A DNA stretch of 64,000 nucleotides from Aquarana catesbeiana (Eukaryota > Chordata > Amphibia > Anura > Ranidae). The notes under the pieces were generated by a model, which did no database searches, was not told the DNA's origin, and saw nothing but the letters and a program-made list of their open reading frames with translations. The stretch is from assembly GCF_042186555.1 (NCBI RefSeq), contig NC_133333.1:66967555-67031554 (forward strand), read 5' to 3'. The stretch's first letter is position 1; every line of letters begins with the position of its first letter. This document shows, in pieces, positions 43,721 through 53,504 of the stretch. A program made the translations under genes and the position numbers.

Positions 43721-44179
43721 GCTAGGTTCCCCCTCTTTTCACTCTGGCTGCTGCAGGGGTCTCTCAGGCTGGGGAGCGGGGAAGGGACCGCTATCATGGG
43801 CTGCTTAGTCTATTTTTTGTCCCAGTCCGGACCTGGCGGGCAAGTTAAGCAGTGAGGCTTGCAAGGATCGATAGTCCTGGAGGGAGAAGAGCTCTAAAGA
43901 ATACCCAGGACTGGAGGACAGGCTGACTTGGGCAGGAAAAAGAGGACGGGTGGAAGGTAAAGGTGACCAGGGACCACTCCATCTCACAGCAAACAGATCC
44001 TCTGGAAGGAGCAGAACACTGTCCCCACCCAGAATGAGAATGGAATGCTGCTGGCCATCATGAACATCCTGCTGGCATGGAAGGTACCGTACCAAGCATC
44101 ACACACAGCTTCCCACAGACAGGCACTGCAGACTGGGACATGGTACACAGGAGGGGCTGCAGACAGGAACGGGGCTAGA

Positions 44180-44985
44180 AATCTCTCTCTCCCCCTTCCT
44201 CCCTCTCTCCCCCTCCCTCTCTCTCTACCTCCCCCTCCCTCCCTCTCCCTCCCTCTCTCTCATCCTCCCCCTCTCTCTCGCCCTCCCTCTACCTTCCTCT
44301 CTCCCTTCCTCTCACCCTCCCTCTCTCTCTCTCCTTCCCTCCCTCTCTCCCCCTCCCTCTCTCGCTCCCTCTCCCCCTCTCTCTCTCTCCCTCCCTCACT
44401 CTCTCTTCCTCCCTCACCCTCCCTCACTCTCTCTCCCTCCCTCTCTTCCTCTCCCTCTCCCCCTCTCTCTCTCTCTCCCTCTCTCCCCCTCCCTATCTCT
44501 CTCACCCTCCCTCTCTCCCCCTCCCTCTCTCTCCCCCTCTTTCTCCCCCTCTCTCTCTCCTTCCCTATCCCTCCCTCTCTCTTCCTCTCCCCCTCCCTTC
44601 CTCTCACCCTCCCTCACCCTCCCTCTCTCCCCCTTCCTCTCTCTCCCCCTCCCTGCCCCTCTCCCTCCCTCTCCCTCACTCTCTCTTCCTCTCTCCCTCC
44701 CTCACCCACCCTCCCTCTCTCCCCCACCCTCCCTCTCTCTCCCCCTCCCTCCCCCTCTCTCCCTCCCCCTCTCCCCCTCTCTCTCCCTCACTTTCTCTCC
44801 CTCCCTCACCCTCCCACCCTCTCTCTCTCTCTCCCTCCCTCTCTCTCCCTCCCTCTGTCTCCCTCCCTCTCTCTCCCCTTCCCCCTCTCCCTCTCTCTCC
44901 CTCACTCTCTCTTCCTTTCTCTCTCATTCCCTCTCATCCTCCCTCCCTCTCACCTTCCCTCACCCTCACCCTCTCTCTCTATCTC
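44180..44985. repeat. (CTCCCTCTCTCC)n pyrimidine tract
   Basis: About 800 bp of nearly pure C/T on the plus strand. It is the kind of polypurine-polypyrimidine tract that can form triplex DNA (general knowledge). No gene. Confidence 0.92.
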
Positions 44986-44989
44986 TTTC

Positions 44990-45396
44990 TGCACTGGGAT
45001 CACCCCACTCTCCTTCCTCTGTGGATGTGGAATGATTCAGTAACACCCCCTTCCTATTCTCCCAAGGCACAGGGGAAAACCCTAGAGGGGTTGTCACCTT
45101 GCTGGGTCCCAGATGTTGTAGTAGGCCAGCTCCAGCAAGAAGCTAGGGACATTGCTAAAACATGGAGCCCTTTTGACAATTCGGGATTTGGGCTTGGAGG
45201 TGTATTTTCATGGTTAAAAGACATTGTCCTTGTCATTGTTATGATATTTATCCTTGCTCTGATTCTTTACCTCTGTTTTAAGTGTTGTACCTGCATAATT
45301 GCACATATTCAATCTCCTGATGATAAGGTTCTGTCTTACATGACATATGTGAAGAATCATCAGGCAATCTATGCCACAATCCCAAAGAAGTATTAG
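44990..45396 (+). pseudogene. env: ERV-3 env, TM end
   Basis: The segment resumes with FLCGCGM, then a stop and shift near 45040, then an open frame through LSPCWVPDVVVG, a membrane-proximal stretch and a strong membrane anchor (DIVLVIVMIFILALILYLCFKCC). The cytoplasmic tail ends at 45394-45396. The fusion peptide and heptad region are missing. Confidence 0.75.
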
Positions 45397-45444
45397 AACA
45401 CTGGATAGAATGTAGAGATCATCTTATATGATCTAAGAGGGGAT

Positions 45445-45903
45445 TGAAGGCATATTTAGCTTAACTGCATCCATTTTATAATAATCAGCTTCCATTTTGT
45501 TTCTTCTGTCCTCCATTTGGAGAACAGCTATATGCATGCATTGCTTACTGTTAAGTTTTGTTTCTCATGTTTCTGCTAAGTTACTTCCCAGTTCTTAGAA
45601 ATCATGTGCCTTTTTATAAATGAGATAACAAACTTAGTTTCACTTTTGTCATAGACTATGCCTTTGTCTTATTGGATAATTTGTATGACGTACGGAAGGG
45701 TTGAACCTTCTGATAATTTTTTTATTGTTTGTATAAATACTAATGCTGAACAATTACATGTCAGATTTACTCTGACAGACCTTGCCATTGTCTGGTGTCT
45801 TGTGTCTTAATTGGTTAATCTTCAGGCCTGTGGGAATTAGAAGTCACACCTTATGCAGACATATCGAGGGTCTATCTACCCCTAGATCATCCTAATCCTA
45901 ACA
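45445..45903 (+). repeat. ERV-3 3' LTR
   Basis: A polypurine tract (AAGAGGGGATT) precedes TGAAGGCATATT. The LTR ends CCTAACA and is followed by the CTCAC target duplication. The length of 459 bp equals the 5' LTR once its two insertions are removed. No canonical AATAAA was noted. Confidence 0.92.
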
Positions 45904-46532
45904 CTCACGTTACTGCCTTCATCCTCAACCTGGGTACCATCATCAGAGCCTGTAAAACGCTGCACATCCTCCTGCAGCATGTACCCTACACTGTGGTCAA
46001 ACAGTTCATGGGACTCCTCAGGGCATGATGGTGGGGCTAGGGAAGGAGTGACTGATGACATTGAGCCAAAGGAAGAGGCCGCTTTGGCAGCTGTATTGGT
46101 AGACAAAGTACCCTGAGCCTGGGTGACAGAGGATGAGGAGGATGAGGACGGTTTGGTCATCCACTCTACCAACTCTTCTGCATGTTGTGGCTCAACATGG
46201 CCAGCTGCTGAAAAAAAGGACAAGCGTGCCCCACGGCCACGTGCTGAGGATGCACCGTGTCAACAACCAGCACTGTTGGCTGTAGACACAGAGCCTGCTT
46301 GCTCTGCCTCTCCTTGATGGCCTTCCAGACATACTGTACAATTAGATTAGCAAAACAACGCCTGAAGTTTACTGAAAACATTACTCCAGGAATGGCCTAC
46401 AGTCAGGTATAGGCTTTGCTGGACTACAATGCAGTGGATATATATTTTATGAACTGCAGCTCACTGAGTCACCTACCTGCCTGCCTGAAAGTGTCTTTGA
46501 ACATGCACTCCAGGAATGGCCTACAGTCAAGT
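45904..46532 (-). pseudogene. hAT-1 fragment: N-terminal coding and 5' region
   Basis: The minus-strand frame 46223-45904 reads HELFDHSVGYMLQEDVQRFTG and a Ser-run acidic segment that leads in the correct orientation into 27403 across ERV-3. Upstream (46320-46532) are copies of CTCCAGGAATGGCCTACAGTCA, which also occurs at 50840-50870 on the other side of gypsy-1. Confidence 0.6.
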
Positions 46533-47131
46533 ATAGGCTTGGCGAAGAGCTTTTCCCTGCTGGTATTATGTCATCTTTTGACCGCAGTACTGGCATTCAC
46601 CAGCGGAGGGATCCTGGCAGTGTGGAGCAAGTATTACCTTCTGCAATCAGGCTTCACCCGACCTCGTTAGCAGCTATTGTATAAATACCCAGCAAGTGCA
46701 CACTCATCTTGCCCTGGTATTGTTCTTGTGCCCTGACCTGCAGCCTGTTTACATGTTTACCTGTATGCCTGATGTCTGATTCCTGTATTTCGTATCCTGA
46801 ACCTGTTATATCTGTTCCTGTATCTCTGGATCTTTGCCCTGCAGCCTGATCCCTTCCATCTTGTTCCCTGTCTGTTTACTCCTGGCCCCCCATCTACTGA
46901 TCTCCTGTTTATGACCCTGGCCTGGCTTGACTACGATTCTGGTACTCCCTTTTGCTACATATGCTGGTTGGTTTATTATCACTGTTTGGTTGTTTGGTTT
47001 GTTCACTCTGTTTGTATTGGTGTTGTGTTTACATGCATATGCATTTACCTTAATAAGCTTACTTTCACACATTTATGTCTGGTTCACTCTGTTGCAGTCC
47101 ACACAGTTCTGGTCTTATCTGGTATATGACA
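46533..47131 (+). repeat. gypsy-1 5' LTR (5'-truncated)
   Basis: It matches 50204-50802 and starts inside the LTR at GGCGAAGAGC. It contains TATAAATA (about 46680) and the predicted RNA start CCCTGGTATT (about 46711). Confidence 0.9.
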
Positions 47132-47143
47132 GAATACACAGGG
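47132..47143 (+). other. gypsy-1 primer-binding site, complementary to its own RNA start
   Basis: GAATACACAGGG directly follows the LTR. It pairs with CCCTGGTATT, 32 bp after the LTR TATA box, as 5 + 5 pairs with a small bulge. It does not start with TGG as tRNA-primed sites do. Confidence 0.5.
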
Positions 47144-47173
47144 GAACCATTTTGATTCAGTTTAGTTGCAAAC

Positions 47174-47910
47174 ATGAATGCCGATGAGGTTATTTATTTT
47201 TCTCTGCTGGCATCTGAAAGTGGTGATTATTGCCGCCAGGCTTTGAAAGGATGGTCTAGTGACCAGTTGTTTGCAACTATACGTTTGGCTCACTCCCTGG
47301 TCAATCAGGGTTATATATTGTTTGGGGAGGTGCAGCCTTTGATCAAGATCTGTACTGAGCTGGCCCGGCCCTGTATTCCAGAGGGCCGTGATGATTTCAC
47401 TCCTCCTTTGATATGAATCAGGTTGTATCCCTAGTATGGCTTTTTGAAGATGATCCCGCCGATTTTTGTTAACACTACTCAGCCTGTTCCCCACAGGTGA
47501 TTGCTGAGTGCATTGTGTCTGCTCAGTCTTTTGTTAGACAGGGAGATTTAAAAACACAGTTTGTACAACCTATACTTTCAGCATGGTCTGACATGGTGCA
47601 ATCAGCTCCAGCCAAACAAACTACCTCTGTCACCAAACACCAGCCTACCCAAATGTATGTTTCCCCATCACCCATGTCAACCTCAGTTGCAGCTAAGTAT
47701 ATGCTGCTCCCAACCAAATACTCATATCCAGATTTTGCTCCCTGTACCTATCCTGCATTCAACCCACCTGCCTCTTCTCAACTGCCTACAAACCCACAGG
47801 AACTTCCCCCAGCTACTGTTACCTCTTCTCTGCCATACCCCAATCTTCCTTTCCAGTCTGCTGCACCCCTCACCTACAGAGCTTCAGTGGCTAAGCTAAA
47901 GAAAAAATAA
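47174..47910 (+). pseudogene. gypsy-1 gag-like region (two frames)
   Basis: The ATG at 47174 encodes 80 residues of helical character (ASESGDYCRQALKGW, IRLAHSLVNQGYILFG). After stops near 47416-47475 a second frame (47497-47910) continues with QSFVRQGDLKTQF and a Pro/Ser/Thr-rich tail. I do not recognise a capsid signature or zinc knuckle. Assignment to gag rests on its position after the LTR and primer site. Confidence 0.45.
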
Positions 47911-47999
47911 AAGTTTTTTCCAACCAAGATGATCCTGCCAGTAACCCAACCTGCCTCCGCACCAGCTAATCCAATCCAGTCTGACTTCCCAGTGCTTGC

Positions 48000-50050
48000 T
48001 ATCCAGTCTGACGTCCCAGTGCTTGCTATCTAGCCTGACGTCCCGGTGCTTCTATCCAGCCTGACGTCCCAGTGCTTGCTATCCAGCCTGATGTCCCAGT
48101 GCTTGCTATCCAGCCTGATGTCCCAGTGCTTGCTATCCAGCCTGATGTCCCAGTGCTTGCAACCCAGTCTGACGTCCCAATGGTTACAACCAGTCTGATG
48201 TCCCAGTGCTTGCTACCCAGTCTGACGTCCCAGTGCTTACTGTCCAGTCTGACGTCCCAGTGGATGTTATCCAGTCCGATGTCCTGATGTCCGCTTTTCA
48301 GCCTGATGTCCTGGTACCCGCCTTCCAGCCTGAAGCGCCAGAGTTCCAGCCTGAAGCGCCAGTGTTCCAGCCTGAGGCGCCAGTGTTCCAGCCTGAGGCG
48401 CCAGTGTTCCAGCCTGAGGCACAAGTGTTCCAGCCTGAGGGGCCAGTGTTCCAGCCTGAGGTGCCAGTGTTCCAGCCTGAGGTGCCAGTGCCTACTTTCC
48501 AGCTTGATGAGCCCACTCTCCAGCCTGGTGTGCCCACTCTCCTGTCTGATGAGCCCGCTTTCCAGGCTGATGAGCCCGCCTTCCAGCTTGATGTGCCCAC
48601 TTTCCAGCCTGATGTGCCTACTTTCCAGCCCAATGTGCCCACCTTCCAGCCTGATGTGCCCGCTCTCCAGCCTGATGTGCCCGCTCTCCAGCCTGATGTG
48701 CCCGCTCTCCAGCCTGATGAGCCCACTTTCCAGCTTGATGTGCCCGCCTTTCAGTCTGATGTGCCCGCCTTTCAGCCTAATGTGCCCACCTTCCAGCCTG
48801 ATGTGCCCGCCTTCCAGCCTGATGTGCCCTCTTCCCAACCTGATGTGCCTGCCTTCCAGCCTGATGTGTCTGCTTTCCAGGCTGATGTGCCCGCTTTCCA
48901 GCCTGATGAGCCAGTTTCAAGCCTAATGAGCCCGCTTTCCTGCCTGATAAGCCTACTTTCCAGCCTGTTGTGTTCCTGTCTGCTGTCCAGCCTGATGTGT
49001 TCCTGTCTGCTGCCCAGCCTGGTGTGTTCCTGTCTGCTGCCCAGCCTGGTGTGTTGCTGTCTGCTGCCCAGCCTGGTGTGTTGCTGTCTGCTGCCCAGCC
49101 TGGTGTGTTGCTGTCTGCTGCCCAGCCTGGTGTGTTGCTGTCTGCTGCCCAGCCTGGTGTGTTCCTGTTTGCTGCCCAGCCTGATGTGTTTCTGTCTGCT
49201 GCCCAGCCTGATGTGTTCCTGTCTGCTGCCCAGCCTGGTGTGTTGCTGTCTGCTGCCCAGCCTGATTTGTTCCTGTCTGCTGCCCAGCCTGATGTGTTTC
49301 TGTCTGATGCCCAGCCTGGTGTGTTGCTGTCTGCTGCCCAGCCTGGTGTGCCGCTGTCTGCTTCCCAGCCTGATGTGCCACTGTCTGCTGCTCAGCCTGA
49401 TGACCCAAAGATTGCTGCCCAGCCTGATGACCCGGAGCTTGCTGCCCAGCCTGATGACCCGGAGCTTGCTGCCCAGCCTGTGCCCATGCCCACTGCCCAG
49501 CTTGAGGTGCCTGTGCCTCTGCCCACTGCCCAGCTTGAAGAGCCCATGCCTGCTGCCCAGCTTGAAGTGCCCGCTGCCCAGCTTGATGTGCATGTGCCTG
49601 CTGTCCCACTTGATGTGTCTGCTACCCCACTTGATGTGCCTGCCGCCCTGCTTGATGTGCCCGTGCCTGCTGCCCAGCTTGAAGTGCCCGTGCCTTCTGC
49701 CCAGCTTGAAGTGCCCATGCCTGCTGCCCAGCTTGATGTGCCTGCTGCCCAGCTTGCTGTGCCTGCTGCCCCAGCTTGAAGTGCCCGTACCCGCTACCCA
49801 GCTTGAAGTGGCCGTGCCCAGCTTGAAGTGCCCGCTTCTCAGCTTGAAGCGCCTGTGCCCGCTGCCCCGCTTGATGTGCCTGCTGCCCCGCTTGATGTGC
49901 CCGTGTCTGATGCCCAGCTTGACGTGCCTGCCGCCCAGCTCGATGTGCCTGCTACTCAGCTTGAGGTTCCTGTGTCTGCTATCCAGCTTGAGGTACTTAT
50001 TGCCCAATCCGATGTGACTTTGCCCGCTGCCTGGCTTGACGCCATGGACT
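48000..50050 (+). repeat. gypsy-1 internal coding-phase tandem array (21- and 27-bp units)
   Basis: About 2 kb of units read PDVPAFQ (CCTGATGTGCCCGCCTTCCAG), then VLLSAAQPG, then PAAQLEV. A plus-strand frame stays open for about 600 codons (48206-50017), mostly because unit lengths are multiples of three. The repeat type changes in blocks (near 48920 and 49490), suggesting several rounds of expansion. Whether a Pro-rich protein is made is unknown. Confidence 0.85.
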
Positions 50051-50105
50051 TTCCCCAGCAACGGCTAGTTGGAGCATCTGGAGGTCGCTCCTTCAAGGGG
50101 GGTAC

Positions 50106-50802
50106 TGTCAGGAAAGGTTCTCTCCGCTGGTAATATCAGTCATTTGGCGTGCAGTACTGAGGCCCACCAGCAGGTGTCTCCTGGCATTTGGAGCTGTCGG
50201 AAGAGCTTTTCCCTGCTGGTATTATGTCATCTTTTGACCGCAGTACTGGCGTCCACCAGCAGAGGGATCATGGCAGTGTGGAACAGGTATTACCTTCTGC
50301 AATCAGGCTTCACCTGACCTCGTTAGCAGCTATTGTATAAATACCCGGCAAGTGCACACTCATCTTGCCCTGGTATTGTCCTTGTGCCCTGACTTGCAAT
50401 CTGTATACCTGTTTACCTGTTTACCGGTTATCCTGATGCCTGATGCCTGATTCCTGTATTCCGTATCCTGAACCTGTTATATCTGATCCTGTATCCCTGG
50501 ATCTTGGCCCTGCAGCCTGATCCCTTCTATCTTGTTCCCTGTCTGTTTACTCCTGGCCCCCCATCTACTGATCTCCTGTTTATGACCCTGGCCTGGCTTG
50601 ACTACAATTCTGGTACTCCCTTTTGCTACATATGCTGGTTGATTTATTATCACTGTTTGGTTGTTTGGTTTGTTCACTCTGTTTGTATTGGTGGTGTGTT
50701 CACATGTATATGCATTTACCTTAATAAGCTTACTTTCACCTATTTATGTCTGGTTCACTCTGTTGCAGTCCACACAGTTCTGGTCTTATCTGGTATATGA
50801 CA
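50106..50802 (+). repeat. gypsy-1 3' LTR
   Basis: 697 bp with 5-bp terminal inverted repeats TGTCA/TGACA. TATAAATA lies at 50336-50343 and the predicted RNA start at 50368. Confidence 0.9.
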
Positions 50803-51953
50803 CTCACTGAGTTGCCTGCCTGAAAGTGTCTTTGAACACGCACTCCAGGAATGGCCTACAGTCAGGTAAAGGCTTGACTAGACTATATTATATATATATA
50901 TATATATATAGCAATAACTCACGGTGGAGCTACTGGTTTAAGCGGGTCTGTTACCTTCACTCTGCTTCCCTCTGTTTCACCGACACCGGGTCTAGGGTTC
51001 CATTGAGTTTACTGATGGACGATACATGCACCAACACTGGAGTACGTTTTCAATGCTTTATTAAACGAACGACTTAGGAAATAGCAGGAAAGAGACGGAA
51101 AGGAGACTTGCAGAAAAAACTCAAATATTCTCTGGTAGGGTTCTCTTGACAAATGTCCTGGTAGAATTCAAATACTATATGGACTTCGCTCCCCTCGTGG
51201 GACACACTCCTTGCTCATCTGGATAGGCCTCTCTCACTTGTCTAGCAGCCAGCACGCAGCACGAATCAAAGTCTCTGCCACAGACTTGCTTGGGAACAAT
51301 CCTCTGCCACAGGATGTACAGATTTTCTGTAGTGAAATGTCAGTCACAGTGCTTGAACCTTTAAGCCGAGCCGGCAACACTATGCTGTATAGTTACTTTC
51401 GGATACGTCCTCCACCCGAGTCACCAGGCCCCTCTATAGACCAGCACGCCGCGTGATCTCTCCAAGACGGGTCCTCCCCTGGGATCTCCTCGGCCATCCA
51501 GCCTCGTCACACAGGACCGACAGCTCAGGACCATTCCTCGGCCGCGGTGGTAGGCCCCAGACAAGCCTCTGGACCCACCTCTGCACCGCAGCATCGTGGG
51601 CCTCCTGAACGGAGGACCACGAGGTAGCTCCTTAACGCATACCTGTCGGCCAGGAGGGCCAGCAGGTGGCTGTAAAACCAACCCCAAAATATGGCGTCTG
51701 TCCCATAAATACCCTCGCCCAGAATGCAACTCGGAGGACCACCTCCACCGAGCTTGTCTCCGGGACAGAGGAGCATCCATACGCTTCAACGCATTGCCTT
51801 TCCAACCCTGACCAGTGGTAACAGCGACACCCACCGGTCAGCACAGAAACACACACAACGTCAGCCAAGCTGGAACAGAGGCAAACTTAACCTTCCTAAC
51901 ACACAAATTACTAAATTTACCTAACATGTGGTAGATTGCAAATCTACCAGCGC

Positions 51954-52031
<78 letters not shown>

Positions 52032-52035
52032 AGCC

Positions 52036-52101
<66 letters not shown>

Positions 52102-52208
52102 TATATTAAATGCACTGCAGCTAGCTGAATAAACTGTCTGCCTAAGGTATTTTGGAAACAGTACAGCAGGAACGGTCTGCAGTAAAATCTAGCTAAACTG
52201 TATGCAGT

Positions 52209-52256
<48 letters not shown>

Positions 52257-52428
52257 TAGACTGACTGTATATATATGAAATACACTGCAGCTAACTGAAT
52301 CAACTGCTTGCTCAAACTAAATGAAATGACACTCTCTCTGCCTCTCTCTGTCTCTCTCTCTCTCTCTAGCTCAAGACAAGGAAGAAAGTGCAAAAATAGT
52401 CCACGTCCGTACATATATGAAGACAAAA
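50803..52428. other. hAT-1 5' region with TA microsatellites and an unclassified ~1-kb block
   Basis: 50803-50882 repeats the hAT-1 unit seen at 46454-46532. (TA)n runs lie at 50883-50910, 51955-52020, 52043-52099 and 52210-52252. The units between them (TGCACTGCAGCTAGCTGAAT...) recur. 50915-51950 is complex, moderately GC-rich sequence with no recognised protein; it could be a solo LTR or MITE, but no ends were found. A GA/CT tract lies at 52330-52368. Confidence 0.5.
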
Positions 52429-53134
52429 AAAATAGGTAGTACTACGTATTACCAGGGGGCGGACTTTTTAGGCTGAGAAACACTGGAGAGGAAGTAACAT
52501 TATAAAAATATAAATTTTTTGAATGTTACAAATACATAAAAGTAAGAATGAAGATTATAACGTAAATGCATCTATGAATATTGTGTGGTGAGCCCTTGTA
52601 TGTCTACGCGTTTCGCTGCTAGGCTAAAGGTTCACAGACGAGGCAGATAAGAGAATATGTTTCTCTATCTTGTTTGGAATGCACAATCATGTACAGTCAT
52701 GATACGGTGGGTAATTCACTCAAACGTTAAAGAAATATATTAGGTATCGCTGAATGTATGAGCAGGGGCATGTGAATAGTATTCCTTATTTTGGGAACGG
52801 CCATCAAAGAGTATCCCACAGTGAATCCTGGATTTGAATTCCAGTACTGCTGATGGCTATATATAGCCCAACAGCCAATCGCTGTATGTTTAAAGTTTCA
52901 ATATCACAGCATGCCCCGGGGAGACAGCAATCCACTCCACCGGTGCAGTGGATTATAGATGCAATATTCACACAATATTCATAGATGCATTTATTTTATA
53001 ATCTTCATTCTTACTTTTATGTATTTGTAACCTTCAATAAATTTATATTTTTATACTGTTACTTCCTCTCCAGTGTTTCTCAGCCTAAATAGTCCGCCCC
53101 CTGGTAATACGTAGTACTACCTATTTTTTTTGTC
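52429..53134. mobile_element. Inverted-repeat element with hammerhead-like trace
   Basis: The left arm 52429-52597 (ACAAAAAAAATAGGTAGTAC...) is the near reverse complement of the right arm 52965-53134. The 370-bp centre is unique. On the minus strand the centre contains GCGAAACGCGTAG, a hammerhead-type 3' box with the palindrome ACGCGT, but the CUGANGA box is degraded to CTGTGAA. It sits in the CT tract of hAT-1. Confidence 0.6.
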
Positions 53135-53504
53135 TCTCTCTATCTCTCTCTTAATAACGCCACCAACACACTAAACATGGCCAACGTGCAGGCGGCCTTA
53201 TATATTGTGGGGCGTGGACTTAACCCCCTGAGCCATAATTGGCCAAAGGCACCCTGGCTTTGGCCAATTATGGCTCTCTTTGCTGACAGCGCTGTGATTG
53301 GCCAAAGTATGTGGGTCATAGTGCATGCTTTCCCAATCATCAGCCAGCAATGCATTGTGATGACGCAGTGCATTATGGACCGTGACGTGCTGCTCGAATT
53401 TGGCGCGAACAGCCCATAATGTTCGATCTTCGACGAACGATCGAACAGCCGATGTTCGAGTCTAAATCATGTTCGACTTGAATAGCCAGCCCATCCCTAC
53501 TCAG
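53135..53504 (-). promoter_or_regulatory. 5' terminal region and TATA promoter of hAT-1 (inferred)
   Basis: Read on the minus strand, it starts AGTAGGGATGGGC (a terminal repeat shared in style with the 54951 element). It continues through CGTTCGTCGAAGATCGAACA short inverted words and several TTGGCCAAT-like CCAAT palindromes (53240-53310), and then TATATAAG (53205-53198) in a CpG-containing context. Assignment to hAT-1 rests on order and orientation. Confidence 0.4.

Larger units (their letters stand above)
41960..44985. mobile_element. Satellite-rich insertion splitting ERV-3 env
   Basis: Env peptide stops near 41955 and resumes near 44990. The insert begins with an ATTAGGCAAATTAGGTGGC block, then has a 150-bp-arm hairpin, a CT-rich minisatellite and a long CTCC/CTCT tract. 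The 43850-44170 stretch is ordinary complex sequence. I see no transposase and could not define a target duplication, so its class is unknown. Confidence 0.6.
27409..45903 (+). mobile_element. ERV-3: gamma-type provirus, multiply invaded
   Basis: A full provirus layout is present: 5' LTR (27409-27851, 29274-29287, 36035-36039), primer-binding site, gag start, pol, env, polypurine tract and 3' LTR (45445-45903). It is flanked by the 5-bp duplication CTCAC (27404-27408 and 45904-45908). LTR-LTR comparison by eye shows roughly a dozen differences in 440 bp. About 13 kb of the span is later insertions. RNase H and integrase remain well preserved; gag, RT and env are broken. Confidence 0.88.
46533..50802 (+). 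mobile_element. gypsy-1: non-autonomous Ty3/gypsy-type LTR element (Tf1/sushi-like priming)
   Basis: Two LTR copies flank a 3-kb interior: the 5' copy is truncated (46533-47131), and the 3' copy is complete (50106-50802, TGTCAGG...ATGACA) with a polypurine tract AAGGGGGGTAC before it. The interior has short gag-like frames and a 2-kb tandem array, but no protease, RT, RNase H or integrase, so it depends on enzymes in trans. Confidence 0.8.

Noticed and set aside
42425..43725. Overlapping Pro/Ser/Cys-rich frames on both strands
   Set aside because: By-products of a CT-rich minisatellite.
44045..45043. 332-codon Ser/Leu/Pro frame and Glu/Arg/Gly frames opposite it
   Set aside because: They translate the CTCC/CTCT tract and stop where normal sequence resumes.
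48540..48920. CTGATGA boxes repeated in the gypsy-1 array
   Set aside because: No GAAA box or complementary helices at hammerhead spacing; the motif is just part of the CCTGATGAGCCC unit.
48026..50061. Long minus-strand frames (His/Arg/Gly- and Trp/Gly/Ser-rich) opposite the gypsy-1 array
   Set aside because: Expected from a repeat whose unit length is a multiple of three.
51921..52128. Tyr-Ile repeat frames
   Set aside because: Translations of (TA)n microsatellite.
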